This document shows positions 1 to 8,717 of a stretch of DNA of 64,000 bases, one piece after another. The position numbers and the translations under genes are program-made. The stretch's first letter is position 1; the number at the start of each line of letters is the position of its first letter. The stretch is from Arthrobacter glacialis (GTDB taxonomy: Bacteria; Actinomycetota; Actinomycetes; Actinomycetales; Micrococcaceae), in contig NZ_PPXC01000019.1 in the NCBI RefSeq assembly GCF_002909445.1, forward strand, positions 18,305 to 82,304, written 5' to 3'. The notes beneath the pieces were generated by a model. It was given only the letters and a program-made list of their open reading frames with translations. It was not told the DNA's origin and did not search any database.

Positions 1-417
1 ACCCTGCAGGGGAGAGCCCCTTTCGCGGCCGAAGTTGAGGCACTGACAGACCCTGTCGCGGAGGACTGGGTGCGGGACTCACTGTCGTGGTTTCCCTTGG
101 TGCAAGAGGTGCCGACGTGGTATCTCCAGGACCGTGTCAGCGACGGCGTCAGCATGCCGGCGCACGCGTGGAAACGGATTCTGGCGGGGTTCTCTGATGC
201 AACTCCGCCCACTGAGGCCGGGGCCATCCAGGCACCCGCGCTGATTCTGTGGGGCGCCCGCGACAACCTGCTGCCACGCTGGCAGCAGGACGCCCTGGTG
301 GAGCGCATCGACGGGGCGGTGTTGAAGGTCTATCCCGAGGCGGCGCACCTGGTTCTTTGGGAATGCCCCGAGCAGGTGGCGATGGATGCGACGGAGTTCC
401 TGCTATCCCTTGGTTGA
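1..417 (+). CDS. alpha/beta hydrolase, C-terminal part (5' end outside window)
   Basis: The frame is open from base 1 to the TGA at 415-417, so the first ATG (70) is not the real start and the gene begins upstream of the window. The visible 138 residues match the cap and C-terminal part of the alpha/beta hydrolase fold. The late Asp of the catalytic triad is probably in LILWGARDNLL, and the catalytic His is probably in EAAHLVLWECPEQVA, about 25 residues before the end. The substrate cannot be read from this part. The gene converges on the minus-strand SipW-LamG gene, with 66 bases between the two stops. Confidence 0.75.
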   Translation, partial: TLQGRAPFAAEVEALTDPVAEDWVRDSLSWFPLVQEVPTWYLQDRVSDGVSMPAHAWKRILAGFSDATPPTEAGAIQAPALILWGARDNLLPRWQQDALVERIDGAVLKVYPEAAHLVLWECPEQVAMDATEFLLSLG

Positions 418-483
418 TGTCCCGGCCCAGGGTGTCGCCCGCTGCAACTGCCCTGGCGGAGAAATGCGCTGCGACACGGAGTT

Positions 484-2082
484 TTAGGGCCGCAGCCCCG
501 ACGCTCGTCCGGCAGCGTAGTGCGCCGCCACTTCGCTGTCAGTGAGGGCTTTGCCATTGTAGATGGCAACATCGTCAAGCTCGCCCTGGTAAAAGGCGCT
601 GGTACGGTTTGTGGTCCACGTATTGCCAGGGCCTGTTCCGATGATCCAAGAACCAGTCGTGACCGGGCCGGATGTGACGCCCGCCGAAAAGTTGGTTCGC
701 ACTCCGTCCACGAAGAGTTTAATGCCCGCACTGGACATAGTCGCGGCAACATGATGCCACTTGCCGTTGTTAAATGCGCCAGCTGCGGCTGGTGTTGTCA
801 GGTACTGGACGGTATCAGGTGTCAGTCCAAATCGGAGTTGCCCATTGTTGAACATATAGAGCACCCGATTGTCGGAGGCGGCTATCGCGCCATTCTGCGG
901 TGTCACGAAGGACATCAACTTGCCGCCACTAGTGGTGGTGGTGCGAAACCACATTTCGTAGGAAAAGACCTGAGGTGCTGCCATTCCTTGCACAGGGGTG
1001 GTGATGGAGTTAGTGGACCCGTCGAACATGGCTGCGTTGCCGCCGTCGTCCGCGCACGCGCCGTTATTTGCTGGCGCGGCCGGCCGGACGCCTTGGAAGG
1101 TGCCGTTGCCTGCTCCCGGGGTAACGGAATCTGCAACGGCGGCGTCGGCGTCTGCGTTGAACTGGTAGAAGGTGCTGGGGCTGGCGGCCAAGACTGCCGG
1201 GCTGCAGCGGAAGAAGGTATTGGCGGCGAAAGAGTTTGTTGCATTTACCGTGGTGGATGTGTAGGCCGCTTGTGCTGCCACCGGCACGGTACCGAGCACC
1301 AGAGCTGAAACAACGACGGCGGCAGTTCCGGCACGCAGACTGCGCCGACCCGTGGGGCGGGCGCGGAAAGCAGTGGGTGCCCTGCCCGTTTCGCCACCCA
1401 GGCCCAAGGCAGCCAATCCGCCGTCGGCATTGGGGCGACCGGCGGGACTGTCGCTGCTACGCGTGCCAGCTCCTCGCTCGGGCGGATCGCCCCTGTGCCG
1501 GCTACGCTGCAGTGCGCGATCCAGCGTTGTGGCCCAGCACAATAGGACCAGAGTCCCGGCGAGTAGAGCCAGTTTGAGCCATTGGGCCGAGTTGAACCAG
1601 TACCCCGGGAGGCCCGCATAAGGAATCCGTAGGAAGCCCACACCGTGGACTGCATCGGGACTAACTGTCGAGGCGTCATCGGTGGCGTTTGCATCGCCGC
1701 GCAGCACCAGTGCGCCAGTGTCATCCTGACGCACTACTCGGTGTAGCCGCAGCCGGCCTTCTTGATCGGGATCTTCAGCGAGAACAACCCTGCCCGATTT
1801 GTATTCGGTGGGATCCACAGGGCGGACCACCACAACGTCACCGGTGAAAATGCGTGGTTCCATGGAGCCACTCATGACAGTGGTCGGCTCCCAGCCCAGC
1901 AAGACCGGCAAGGATGACCACGCAGCCAAGCTGACAGCAAAAATCAGTACAGTGCGTGCCAGCGTGGCAACCACCAGTAGTACCCAGCCACTGGAGGTTG
2001 AACCGGATTCCCCGCTGACCTCCGCAACAGTCGCAGCATCGTCGTCCGGACTGCGCGGCGTCGACTGTGTTGCGGCTGACAT
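484..2082 (-). CDS. SipW-type signal peptidase I fused to a LamG (concanavalin-like) domain
   Basis: About 532 residues. An N-terminal membrane segment (about 33-60) is followed by an ER/SipW-type signal peptidase I core: the nucleophile Ser73 in VMSGSMEP, His114 in RLHRVV in place of the bacterial Lys, and Asp130 in LRGDAN with Asp135/136. A second membrane helix lies at about 168-185. After a polar linker comes a third hydrophobic segment (about 250-272), then AYTSTTVNATNSF, which resembles the signal region of SipW substrates. The C-terminal part is a LamG/jelly-roll domain (FDGSTNSITTP, YEMWFRTT, KWHHVAATMSSAGIKLFVDG, ELDDVAIYNGKAL). The start MSAATQ has a GGCAGGA ribosome site; an in-frame ATG lies 18 bases upstream (2100). 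The gene sits 61 bases behind the exported SipW-cognate protein and is likely cotranscribed with it, so that protein is the probable substrate. Confidence 0.85.
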   Translation of the reverse strand: MSAATQSTPRSPDDDAATVAEVSGESGSTSSGWVLLVVATLARTVLIFAVSLAAWSSLPVLLGWEPTTVMSGSMEPRIFTGDVVVVRPVDPTEYKSGRVVLAEDPDQEGRLRLHRVVRQDDTGALVLRGDANATDDASTVSPDAVHGVGFLRIPYAGLPGYWFNSAQWLKLALLAGTLVLLCWATTLDRALQRSRHRGDPPERGAGTRSSDSPAGRPNADGGLAALGLGGETGRAPTAFRARPTGRRSLRAGTAAVVVSALVLGTVPVAAQAAYTSTTVNATNSFAANTFFRCSPAVLAASPSTFYQFNADADAAVADSVTPGAGNGTFQGVRPAAPANNGACADDGGNAAMFDGSTNSITTPVQGMAAPQVFSYEMWFRTTTTSGGKLMSFVTPQNGAIAASDNRVLYMFNNGQLRFGLTPDTVQYLTTPAAAGAFNNGKWHHVAATMSSAGIKLFVDGVRTNFSAGVTSGPVTTGSWIIGTGPGNTWTTNRTSAFYQGELDDVAIYNGKALTDSEVAAHYAAGRASGLRP

Positions 2083-2143
2083 GGCGATCCTGCCTCTCAT
2101 TGCTCAGTGTCTACATCAGTGCGTCGGGCTATTGGGATCAGAG

Positions 2144-2743
2144 TTAGGGATTGATCTGGGATCCGGCGCCCTGGTCTGCCGTCCAGATGAAGTCAATGGA
2201 CGACGACTTGGTGGCAAAGGCTGCGGAGGTGGCGGTCGGATCAAAGACCCAGTCGATCAGGTAGGACTTTGTTTCGGCTGCGGCCGTCGGCGTCCAAACG
2301 GGCACGCCCGACGTCGCAATAAACGACGTCAAGGTAACGCCGGCTGTGGTGGCGATCGGGGCGGTACTGACAGCGCAGGCAACCGCGGGCGTGGTGACCT
2401 TGACGAAGAGTGCATCGTTGAGCTCCGCCTTGGACCCAACTGCTGCGGCCGTCTTGGCTTGCATCTTCACTGTGGTACCCGAAACGATTTTGTCCGCCGT
2501 GACTGTGATGCACTTGGAACCCCAGTCGCCGGGCTTGATGTTTGTCGCTGTGAACAGGGCCGTCGCCGGTGACGAGTTGCTCAGCGCGATAGCGCCGGAG
2601 TTCCAGCTATTGGTGGGGTTGGTGGTGGTGGCGCTGAAAGCCGAGTACGAGGCCTGTGAGACCAAGAGGCCGCTGACGATCAGCGCGGCGGGAAGTGCTG
2701 ACCATTTGACGATGCGGGCAGTGCGGTTGGACATGCGAGCCAT
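2144..2743 (-). CDS. SipW-cognate exported protein (TasA/camelysin-like)
   Basis: 199 residues. The start at 2743 (MARMSN) has a clear AGGAG ribosome site; the longer frame to 2815 has no comparable site. The N-terminus is a basic, hydrophobic signal peptide (about 12-33) ending in SYSAFSATTTNPTNSW, the pattern of alternative signal peptides cut by SipW. The rest is an Ala/Thr-rich beta-type protein with one Cys pair (CITVT, ACAVS), comparable with small camelysin/TasA-like fibre or surface proteins. The family is known to be exported by its own SipW-type peptidase, which is encoded directly downstream here. That it forms fibres is inference. Confidence 0.75.
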   Translation of the reverse strand: MARMSNRTARIVKWSALPAALIVSGLLVSQASYSAFSATTTNPTNSWNSGAIALSNSSPATALFTATNIKPGDWGSKCITVTADKIVSGTTVKMQAKTAAAVGSKAELNDALFVKVTTPAVACAVSTAPIATTAGVTLTSFIATSGVPVWTPTAAAETKSYLIDWVFDPTATSAAFATKSSSIDFIWTADQGAGSQINP

Positions 2744-2820
2744 GGAATTCTCCTGAGACGAGATTTTGAAGTGAAAGGTGGCCGCGTTCGTCCGGTAAGA
2801 ACACACCCGGCGCAATATGT

Positions 2821-2883
2821 CTTGCGGTTAAAGTAAACCTATCAGGAGTAACTCGATAATCAAGTAACTTGCAGTTAAAGTAA
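2821..2883. promoter_or_regulatory. repeat-rich divergent regulatory region with candidate MarR operator
   Basis: The intergenic region between the exported protein (minus) and marR (plus) contains a 16-nt direct repeat, CTTGCGGTTAAAGTAA at 2821-2836 and CTTGCAGTTAAAGTAA at 2868-2883, with 15 of 16 bases equal. Between them lies a palindrome CAAGT-A-ACTTG (2861-2871). MarR regulators commonly bind such inverted repeats in divergent promoters and repress both sides. Binding here is inferred from position and symmetry only. Confidence 0.45.
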
Positions 2884-2997
2884 CTAGTGTCACAAACTGT
2901 GTACCTTCAGCAGCTAGGCGGGCCTCGGAGGGGCAATATTGGTCGCTTTATAGTAGAGTTAGTTGCCAGCCAAACATTTTTGTACACCTAGGGAACC

Positions 2998-3456
2998 GTG
3001 AATAATAGCCAGGATCATTACCGCAGAGTGGCCTCGGCCATGAGGGTCTTCAACGCAGGTTCAGACCGCCTTCGAGCCACGTTGGCCGCCAAGCTCGGCA
3101 TCGGGACTTCGGAGATGCGGGCCATGTCTTTTGTCGAGGAGGCAGGCATGCTAACTCCCAAGGAGTTGTCGGTCCTGATGGACATCACAACTGGTTCCAT
3201 GACGGCCATGGTTGACAGGCTGGAAGCAGCGTCCATGCTGGCACGGCAGCCGCACCCCACTGACCGCCGCAGCATCCTCCTGACGCTTACCCCTGCAGGG
3301 CTACACGCAACCCAATGGGCAGATGGTGTCTTCGCGGATGCCATTGCTGCGGTCTACCAGTATGACGAATCCCGGGACGCGGCCGGGGACGCCGTATTCC
3401 TCGAGACCGTCGGCGCAGCACTAAACGCAGCTGCCCTCGTCAAACAAGAAGCCTGA
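2998..3456 (+). CDS. MarR-family transcriptional regulator
   Basis: 152 residues, GTG start behind AGGGAA. It is a winged-helix protein: the recognition-helix region reads LTPKELSVLMDITTGSMTAMVDRLEAASML (about 51-80, quoted here as separate pieces of one motif), followed by the wing RQPHPTDRRSILLTLTPAG (about 82-100), which is the MarR DxRS signature. The N- and C-terminal helices would form the dimer interface. It is transcribed divergently from the SipW pair, and direct repeats lie between them, so it may control that pair. The effector is unknown. Confidence 0.85.
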   Translation: MNNSQDHYRRVASAMRVFNAGSDRLRATLAAKLGIGTSEMRAMSFVEEAGMLTPKELSVLMDITTGSMTAMVDRLEAASMLARQPHPTDRRSILLTLTPAGLHATQWADGVFADAIAAVYQYDESRDAAGDAVFLETVGAALNAAALVKQEA

Positions 3457-3664
3457 CTCACTGTTGGGAGCACGGTCCCATCGTGACTCACCTGACTCCC
3501 ATCCGGCCGTGAGCCAACATCTGAATGCTAGGGTTCGACATCACCTGCACTATCCAGATCCAGGTTGGTTCGTTTTCCTCAGATGCGGTGGCAGGTCCCC
3601 GGGCTCGGGCTGCCTCTGTGAGGTCGCAGCCGCCAGTGTCGCACCCACCGGCTACGGTTAAAGC

Positions 3665-4681
3665 ATGACCCTCACAGTGGCCCAACTCTCCGAATCCGAG
3701 CTCCTGGCCCGGATTTTCCCGCGCCTGCACGCTGGCAGCTCCATGCTGCTGGGCCCGGGGGACGATTCCGCCATCATTGCCGCAGCCGACGGCCGTACGG
3801 TCATTTCCATTGACACCCAAGTCCAAGACAAGGACTTCCGTCTGCTCTGGCCCAACGGCGGCACTTCCTCCGGATTCGACGTCGGGTGGAAGGCCGCCGC
3901 CCAAAACCTCAGCGACATCAACGCCATGGGCGCCGTTGCCACGGCCATGGTTGTCAGCCTCACCTTGCCGGGGACGACGCCGGTCGGCTGGGTTGAGGAC
4001 TTTGCCGACGGCTTGAGTGCGGCGATTGTTGGCCTCGGAGCGCCGCAGTGCTCAGTGGCCGGGGGAGACCTCTCCGGCGGCAGCGAACTGGTGGTCACTG
4101 TTGCCGTGACCGGTTCCCTGGACGGCCTTGCGCCAGTGCTGCGCAGCGGAGCGCAGGCAGGAGATCAAATAGCTGTCTGCGGGAACATGGGTTTTGCGGC
4201 CGCCGGTTGGGCGCTGCACGAGAGTTCAATTCTCCCGTCCACCCACAGTCCGGCGCTGGCCACCGCCGCAGCTCTTTTCTCCCGGCCCGAGCCACCCCTG
4301 TCCGCCGGGCCCGTTGCAGCACGCGCCGGAGCCACCGCCATGATGGATATTTCCGACGGACTGTTGCGCGATGCCACCAGGCTGGCCGCCGCCAGTGGGG
4401 TCACCCTCGACTTGGATGGAGCGGTGCTCCGCGGGGTGGCCCGCGCGCTTGAGGATTGCGCCGTCGTGCTTGACGCCGACCCCCTCACCTGGGTGCTGAC
4501 GGGAGGCGAAGACCATGGACTGTTATCCACATTCCCGGAGGGTGCCTCACTCCCGGACGGCTTCATTAGGATAGGCTCGGTACTGTCCTTGGACGTGGCC
4601 GGATTGGCTGTGACCATTGACGGACAGAACTTCAAAGGTGCCTCAGACGGCGCCGTGGGATGGGATCATTTTGCAGTCTAA
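3665..4681 (+). CDS. thiL: thiamine-monophosphate kinase ThiL
   Basis: 338 residues. It phosphorylates thiamine monophosphate to thiamine pyrophosphate in the last step of thiamine cofactor synthesis, in the cytoplasm. Family marks are the N-terminal LLGPGDDSAII, VISIDTQVQDKDF (the usual motif has a His where this has Gln), the metal-binding NLSDINAMGA, the GGDLSGG segment and the C-terminal MMDISDGLLRD and TGGEDHGLL. The length is normal. The downstream DAK2 gene overlaps the thiL end by about 65 bases, which suggests one transcript with recG and rsmD. The position before DAK2-recG is common in actinobacteria. Confidence 0.95.
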   Translation: MTLTVAQLSESELLARIFPRLHAGSSMLLGPGDDSAIIAAADGRTVISIDTQVQDKDFRLLWPNGGTSSGFDVGWKAAAQNLSDINAMGAVATAMVVSLTLPGTTPVGWVEDFADGLSAAIVGLGAPQCSVAGGDLSGGSELVVTVAVTGSLDGLAPVLRSGAQAGDQIAVCGNMGFAAAGWALHESSILPSTHSPALATAAALFSRPEPPLSAGPVAARAGATAMMDISDGLLRDATRLAAASGVTLDLDGAVLRGVARALEDCAVVLDADPLTWVLTGGEDHGLLSTFPEGASLPDGFIRIGSVLSLDVAGLAVTIDGQNFKGASDGAVGWDHFAV

Positions 4682-5660
4682 GATCGCCGCAACTGCGCCC
4701 GTAGTGCGCCGCTGGTTGGCCATGGCTGAACAAACGCTGGCCAATCATAGTGACCGGCTCAACGCCATCAACATCTACCCGGTGGCGGATGCGGATACCG
4801 GCACAAACCTTTACCTGACGGTCAAGGCGGCAGCGCATGCAGTGGCTGAAATGGAGCCTGCCGACGTGGGTGCCACCATGAGCGTTGCAGGGCGCGCAGC
4901 CATGGAGCAGGCACGCGGCAACTCGGGCACTCTTTTGGCGGTTTTCCTGGTGGCGCTGGCCGAGCCTCTCGCCGGTGCACAGCGCCTCAGCGGCCCCTTG
5001 CTGGCTGCTGCCTTGCACCGGGCTCAGTTGCGGGCCTGGAGTGCTTTGAGCGAACCCATGCCCGGGACAATTTTGTCAGTGTTGGAGGCGGCCGCCCAAG
5101 GGGCAACGTCGGTGCAATTCAGTCTCGGCGGCGATGAATCCAACCAGGCACTGGCCCAAACCATTGACGGCGCAGTGGTTGCGGCACGTGAAGCCGTGGT
5201 GCGCACGGAGTCCCAACTTGGTGTGCTGAGCGCAGCCCATGTGGTGGATTCCGGAGCCGTTGGCGTGTTGCTGATTCTTGACTGTTTGCGCTCCGTGATT
5301 GTGGGCGAGCCGTTGCAGGAGGACCTGCTGGACGGCTTGTCAGGCTACAAGGTCCAAGATCCCAACATTGCCGTGTTCATGCCGGAGCAGGAAGGCGTGG
5401 AGGTCATGTGCACCATTCAGCTGACGCCTCTCGCGGCAGCCGGATTGCGCCTCCAGCTCGACGGCCTCGGTGACTCGGTGATCATGAGCGCCGTTTCCGA
5501 ACAAGCCGATGCCACCGGCGCCTACCCGTGGCGGTTGCATGTTCACGTGCCCTCTGCCACCGTGGCACTTGAGGCAATCCAGGCTGTGGGTGATCCAAGC
5601 AATGTGAGCATTTCGGCGCTAACAGCCAATGCCACCGAGGACGCCCATGACTTCATCTGA
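4617..5660 (+). CDS. DAK2-domain protein (FakA-like, single short form)
   Basis: 347 residues. The N-terminal half is a DAK2/DhaL-type nucleotide-binding domain: NAINIYPVADADTGTNLYLT holds the Mg-binding Asp residues, and ARGNSGTLLAVFLVALAE and HVVDSGAVGVLLILD follow. The C-terminal part (LHVHVPSATVALEAIQ) corresponds to the middle domain of FakA, but the protein is about 200 residues shorter than classical FakA. The start is uncertain: TTG at 4617 is the only usual start codon that keeps the region upstream of the domain, and it gives a 65-base overlap with thiL. FakA phosphorylates FakB-bound fatty acids; no fakB lies nearby, so that role is not shown here. PVADADTGTN differs from the usual PVPDGDTGTN. 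Confidence 0.75.
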   Translation: MTDRTSKVPQTAPWDGIILQSKIAATAPVVRRWLAMAEQTLANHSDRLNAINIYPVADADTGTNLYLTVKAAAHAVAEMEPADVGATMSVAGRAAMEQARGNSGTLLAVFLVALAEPLAGAQRLSGPLLAAALHRAQLRAWSALSEPMPGTILSVLEAAAQGATSVQFSLGGDESNQALAQTIDGAVVAAREAVVRTESQLGVLSAAHVVDSGAVGVLLILDCLRSVIVGEPLQEDLLDGLSGYKVQDPNIAVFMPEQEGVEVMCTIQLTPLAAAGLRLQLDGLGDSVIMSAVSEQADATGAYPWRLHVHVPSATVALEAIQAVGDPSNVSISALTANATEDAHDFI

Positions 5661-7854
5661 ACCAGAACCGATCTACCGAGACCTGGGCCTAGAGCTGTCC
5701 AGACTTGTTGGCACCGCCACCGCCAAATCGGTGGCCAAGGCCCTGGAGATCACCACTGTGGGCGGCATGCTCCACCAGTTCCCGCGGCGCTACCTGGCAC
5801 GCGGGGATCTGACCGACCTTGACCAACTTGAAGTCGATGAGGAAGTCACCATCCTGGCCAGGGTGGTGAACCTGTCAACCCGGTACATGCAGACCCGCAA
5901 GGGCACCATCAGTGATGTTGTCATCACTGATAATTCAGGTCACCCGTCGTCACTAAAAATCAGTTTCTTCAACGGTTTCAAGGCCAAGGCGGAGCTAAAA
6001 GCCGGCGTGCTGGCCATGTTTTCCGGCAGGGTGTCCCTGTACAACGGAAGCAAGGTCCTGACCAACCCCGGCTATGTCCTGCTGCCCGACGACGAGCTTG
6101 CTGAGCACGAAGTTGAGGTGCAGGCCGCCAAGCCCGTGCCGATTTATCCGGCAACGGCAAAGTTCCCCAGCTGGAAGACCCAAAACGTCATCGAGGCTTT
6201 GCTGCCCACACTGGACCTGGCGAAAATTCCGGATCCCGTCCCCAAACACATTGCTGCCCGGGAACGGCTCATGCCCCTGTGGGAGGCGTACACCGAAATC
6301 CACATGCCCAGCGACATGGACGCCTGGCCCAAGGCCCGCAAGCGATTCCGCTTTCAGGAAGCCCTGGCCCTGCAGACGGCCCTGGCCCAGAAGCGCTTCG
6401 AGTCGATGCACCAAAACGCCACCGGCCGCCCCCTTGTCCGGGGCCGGCTCCTGGATGCCTTTGACGACCGGCTGCCGTACACCTTGACGGCCGGGCAGCT
6501 GGACATTGGTGAACTGATCGCTTCCGAAGTGGCGGCGGGCCATCCCATGCACAGGCTGTTGCAGGGTGAGGTGGGCTCGGGCAAGACAGTCATTGCCCTG
6601 CGCGCCATGTTGCAGGTGGTCGACGCCGGCGGTCAGGCCGCGTTTTTGGCCCCCACCGAGGTGCTCGCCGCACAGCACCTGCACTCCATTTCGGCGCTCC
6701 TGGGCGCCCTGGGTGCCGGAGCGCTGCTGGGCGGGCCCCATGCCACCGCCGTGACCCTGCTGACCGGATCCATGCCCGTCGCGGCCAAAAAGAAGGCGTT
6801 GCTGGCGGCAGCCTCGGGCGAAGCTGGCATTGTGATTGGCACCCACGCGCTCCTCTCCGACCACGTCCAGTTCGCGGACCTTGGCTTGATTGTGGTGGAT
6901 GAGCAGCACCGTTTCGGCGTGGAACAGCGCGACGCCCTGCGCGCCAAGGCGCTCAAACCGCCGCACCTGCTGGTCATGACGGCCACACCCATTCCGCGAA
7001 CGGTGGCCATGACAGTCTTTGGTGATCTGGAAGTCTCCGAACTGACAGAACTTCCGGCCGGGCGGGCCCCCATCACCACCCATGTGGCGCCCCTGGCTGA
7101 ACACCCCAGTTGGGAGTCGAGGGTCTGGGCGCGCTGCCGTGAGGAGGTCGACGCCGGCCACCAGGTCTATGTGGTGTGCCCCAAGATCGGTGACGGCCCG
7201 GACGCTGACGACATCGCCCCGAGTGGCGGTGACACTCGCCCCATGGCGGGGGTGCTGGACGTAGTGCAGTATTTGCGCACCGTCCCTGCGCTGGCAGGCA
7301 AACGCATCGAGGTCCTGCACGGGCGGATGGATTCCCCGGACAAGCAGGGCACCATGGCGGCCTTCGCCGCGGGTGAGATCGACGTTTTGGTCTCCACCAC
7401 TGTCATCGAGGTGGGCGTGGATGTGCACAATGCCACGCTCATGGTGATCCTGGACGCCGACAGATTTGGCATCTCCTCACTTCACCAGCTGCGTGGACGG
7501 GTGGGGCGCGGCGGCCACAAGGGGACCTGCCTGCTGGTGACGAATCTGGAACCGGACCATCCCAGCCGCAAGCGCCTGGACCTGGTGGCATCCACCATTG
7601 ACGGTTTTATGCTGGCCCGGGAGGATATGCAGATGCGGCGCGAAGGCGACATCCTGGGGGCCAAACAGTCAGGTGGAAACAGCGGGCTGCGCGTGCTCAG
7701 CGTGCTCCGTGATGAGGACCTGATTGCCCGGGCCAGGGCTGACGCCACCGAAATTGTGGAGAAGGACCCGGAGCTGGAATTTCATCCGGCCCTGAAGCTT
7801 GAAATTGACATGTATGTGACAGAAAAGAATGAGGCATTCCTTGAACGTGGCTAG
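5647..7854 (+). CDS. recG: ATP-dependent DNA helicase RecG
   Basis: 735 residues. RecG remodels stalled replication forks and branched recombination intermediates. The N-terminal wedge/OB domain (about 50-150) is followed by helicase motifs: Walker A GEVGSGKT (about 308), DEQH box VVDEQHRFGVEQR, motif III MTATPIPRT, motif V STTVIEVGVDVHNA, motif VI QLRGRVGRGGHKGTCLL, and the C-terminal REGDILGAKQSG typical of RecG. The start MTSSEP (5647) has GAGGA upstream and overlaps the end of the DAK2 gene; a longer in-frame ATG at 5629 is less likely. rsmD follows 27 bases downstream, probably on the same mRNA. Confidence 0.96.
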   Translation: MTSSEPEPIYRDLGLELSRLVGTATAKSVAKALEITTVGGMLHQFPRRYLARGDLTDLDQLEVDEEVTILARVVNLSTRYMQTRKGTISDVVITDNSGHPSSLKISFFNGFKAKAELKAGVLAMFSGRVSLYNGSKVLTNPGYVLLPDDELAEHEVEVQAAKPVPIYPATAKFPSWKTQNVIEALLPTLDLAKIPDPVPKHIAARERLMPLWEAYTEIHMPSDMDAWPKARKRFRFQEALALQTALAQKRFESMHQNATGRPLVRGRLLDAFDDRLPYTLTAGQLDIGELIASEVAAGHPMHRLLQGEVGSGKTVIALRAMLQVVDAGGQAAFLAPTEVLAAQHLHSISALLGALGAGALLGGPHATAVTLLTGSMPVAAKKKALLAAASGEAGIVIGTHALLSDHVQFADLGLIVVDEQHRFGVEQRDALRAKALKPPHLLVMTATPIPRTVAMTVFGDLEVSELTELPAGRAPITTHVAPLAEHPSWESRVWARCREEVDAGHQVYVVCPKIGDGPDADDIAPSGGDTRPMAGVLDVVQYLRTVPALAGKRIEVLHGRMDSPDKQGTMAAFAAGEIDVLVSTTVIEVGVDVHNATLMVILDADRFGISSLHQLRGRVGRGGHKGTCLLVTNLEPDHPSRKRLDLVASTIDGFMLAREDMQMRREGDILGAKQSGGNSGLRVLSVLRDEDLIARARADATEIVEKDPELEFHPALKLEIDMYVTEKNEAFLERG

Positions 7855-7881
7855 CAAAGCGGTACACCGGACGGCACAAGC

Positions 7882-8460
7882 ATGAGCCGCATCGTGGCAG
7901 GTGCCGCCGGCGGGTCTGTGCTGGTCTCGGTGCCGGGGGATGGCACCAGACCCACCACCGACAGGGTCAAGGAAGCGCTGTTTTCCCGGCTGGAATCCAT
8001 GAACATGCTCTCCGACGTGCGCGTCCTGGACCTGTACGCGGGCTCCGGCTCCTTGGGGGTGGAAAGTGCCAGCCGTGGCGCAAAATCCGTTGAACTTGTT
8101 GAGTTCAATGACAAGGCTGCGGCCGTGTGCCAACTCAACGCCCAATTGGTCAACAAGGTCCTGGGCACCAAAGCGGTGACCGTGCAGCGCTCCAAGGTGG
8201 AGTCGTTTCTGGCCCGGGTGGCCGAGGCCGGTGTGGACCAGTGGGACCTGGTGTTCATGGACCCGCCATACCCCCTGACCGAGGAGGAGCTCGCGCTCGT
8301 TTTGTCCCTGTTGGCACCGCGCCTGAGCTCCTACGCCGTGGTGGTGGTGGAGCGCTCGGCTAGGACGCCAGAGCCCAGTTGGCCCGAGTCCCTCGAGCGC
8401 TTTGCCGAGAAGAAGTACGGCGAAACCCGACTCTGGTTCGCCGAACCCGCAGGAGACTAG
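7882..8460 (+). CDS. rsmD: 16S rRNA (guanine-966-N2)-methyltransferase RsmD
   Basis: 192 residues. It methylates G966 of 16S rRNA using S-adenosylmethionine. Visible marks are the N-terminal RIVAGAAGG, TRPTTDRVKEALFSRL, the SAM-binding motif VLDLYAGSGSLGVES, the acidic ELVEFN, and the catalytic motif DLVFMDPPYPL (DPPY). The length is typical. It follows recG closely; in many actinobacteria coaD comes next, but here coaD lies about 6.6 kb downstream, with the flotillin, oxidoreductase and aminotransferase genes in between. Confidence 0.93.
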   Translation: MSRIVAGAAGGSVLVSVPGDGTRPTTDRVKEALFSRLESMNMLSDVRVLDLYAGSGSLGVESASRGAKSVELVEFNDKAAAVCQLNAQLVNKVLGTKAVTVQRSKVESFLARVAEAGVDQWDLVFMDPPYPLTEEELALVLSLLAPRLSSYAVVVVERSARTPEPSWPESLERFAEKKYGETRLWFAEPAGD

Positions 8461-8471
8461 CCCTTAGCCCG

Positions 8472-8533
8472 CCGTCACTGGACAGATCATGCCGCTATAC
8501 GCTTTTTTGGGGGTATTGTCTGTCCAGTGACGG
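8472..8533. terminator. 15-bp inverted repeat behind rsmD
   Basis: CCGTCACTGGACAGA (8472-8486) is exactly complementary to TCTGTCCAGTGACGG (8519-8533), with a 32-nt loop that contains a run of six T. It starts 12 bases after the rsmD stop, which suits a terminator. However the T-run is in the loop, not behind the stem, so it could also be a small palindromic repeat element. The rest of the gap to 8717 shows only a GAAAGGAT ribosome site before the flotillin gene. Confidence 0.5.
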
Positions 8534-8717
8534 GGCTATACAACCATCAGCAATACATGGCCTGCGCCAAGAAATGGAGAGTATCTTGGTGGTAGGGAGC
8601 TCCCCATGCGGGGCGTTCCTGCATAGTTTGTTTACAACTACATAGACAGGCCGTTGAGATCGTCCCGGGTGGGGCAGGGTGTACCGCTGCGACCAATGCT
8701 CCTGAAAGGATCTGGTC

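Noticed and set aside
3464-3661. 65-codon open frame between marR and thiL
   Set aside because: No ribosome site and no recognisable product; it fills the thiL upstream region.
5995-7428. 477-codon minus-strand open frame antisense to recG
   Set aside because: His/Gln/Gly-rich composition without a fold; recG on the other strand has all helicase motifs.
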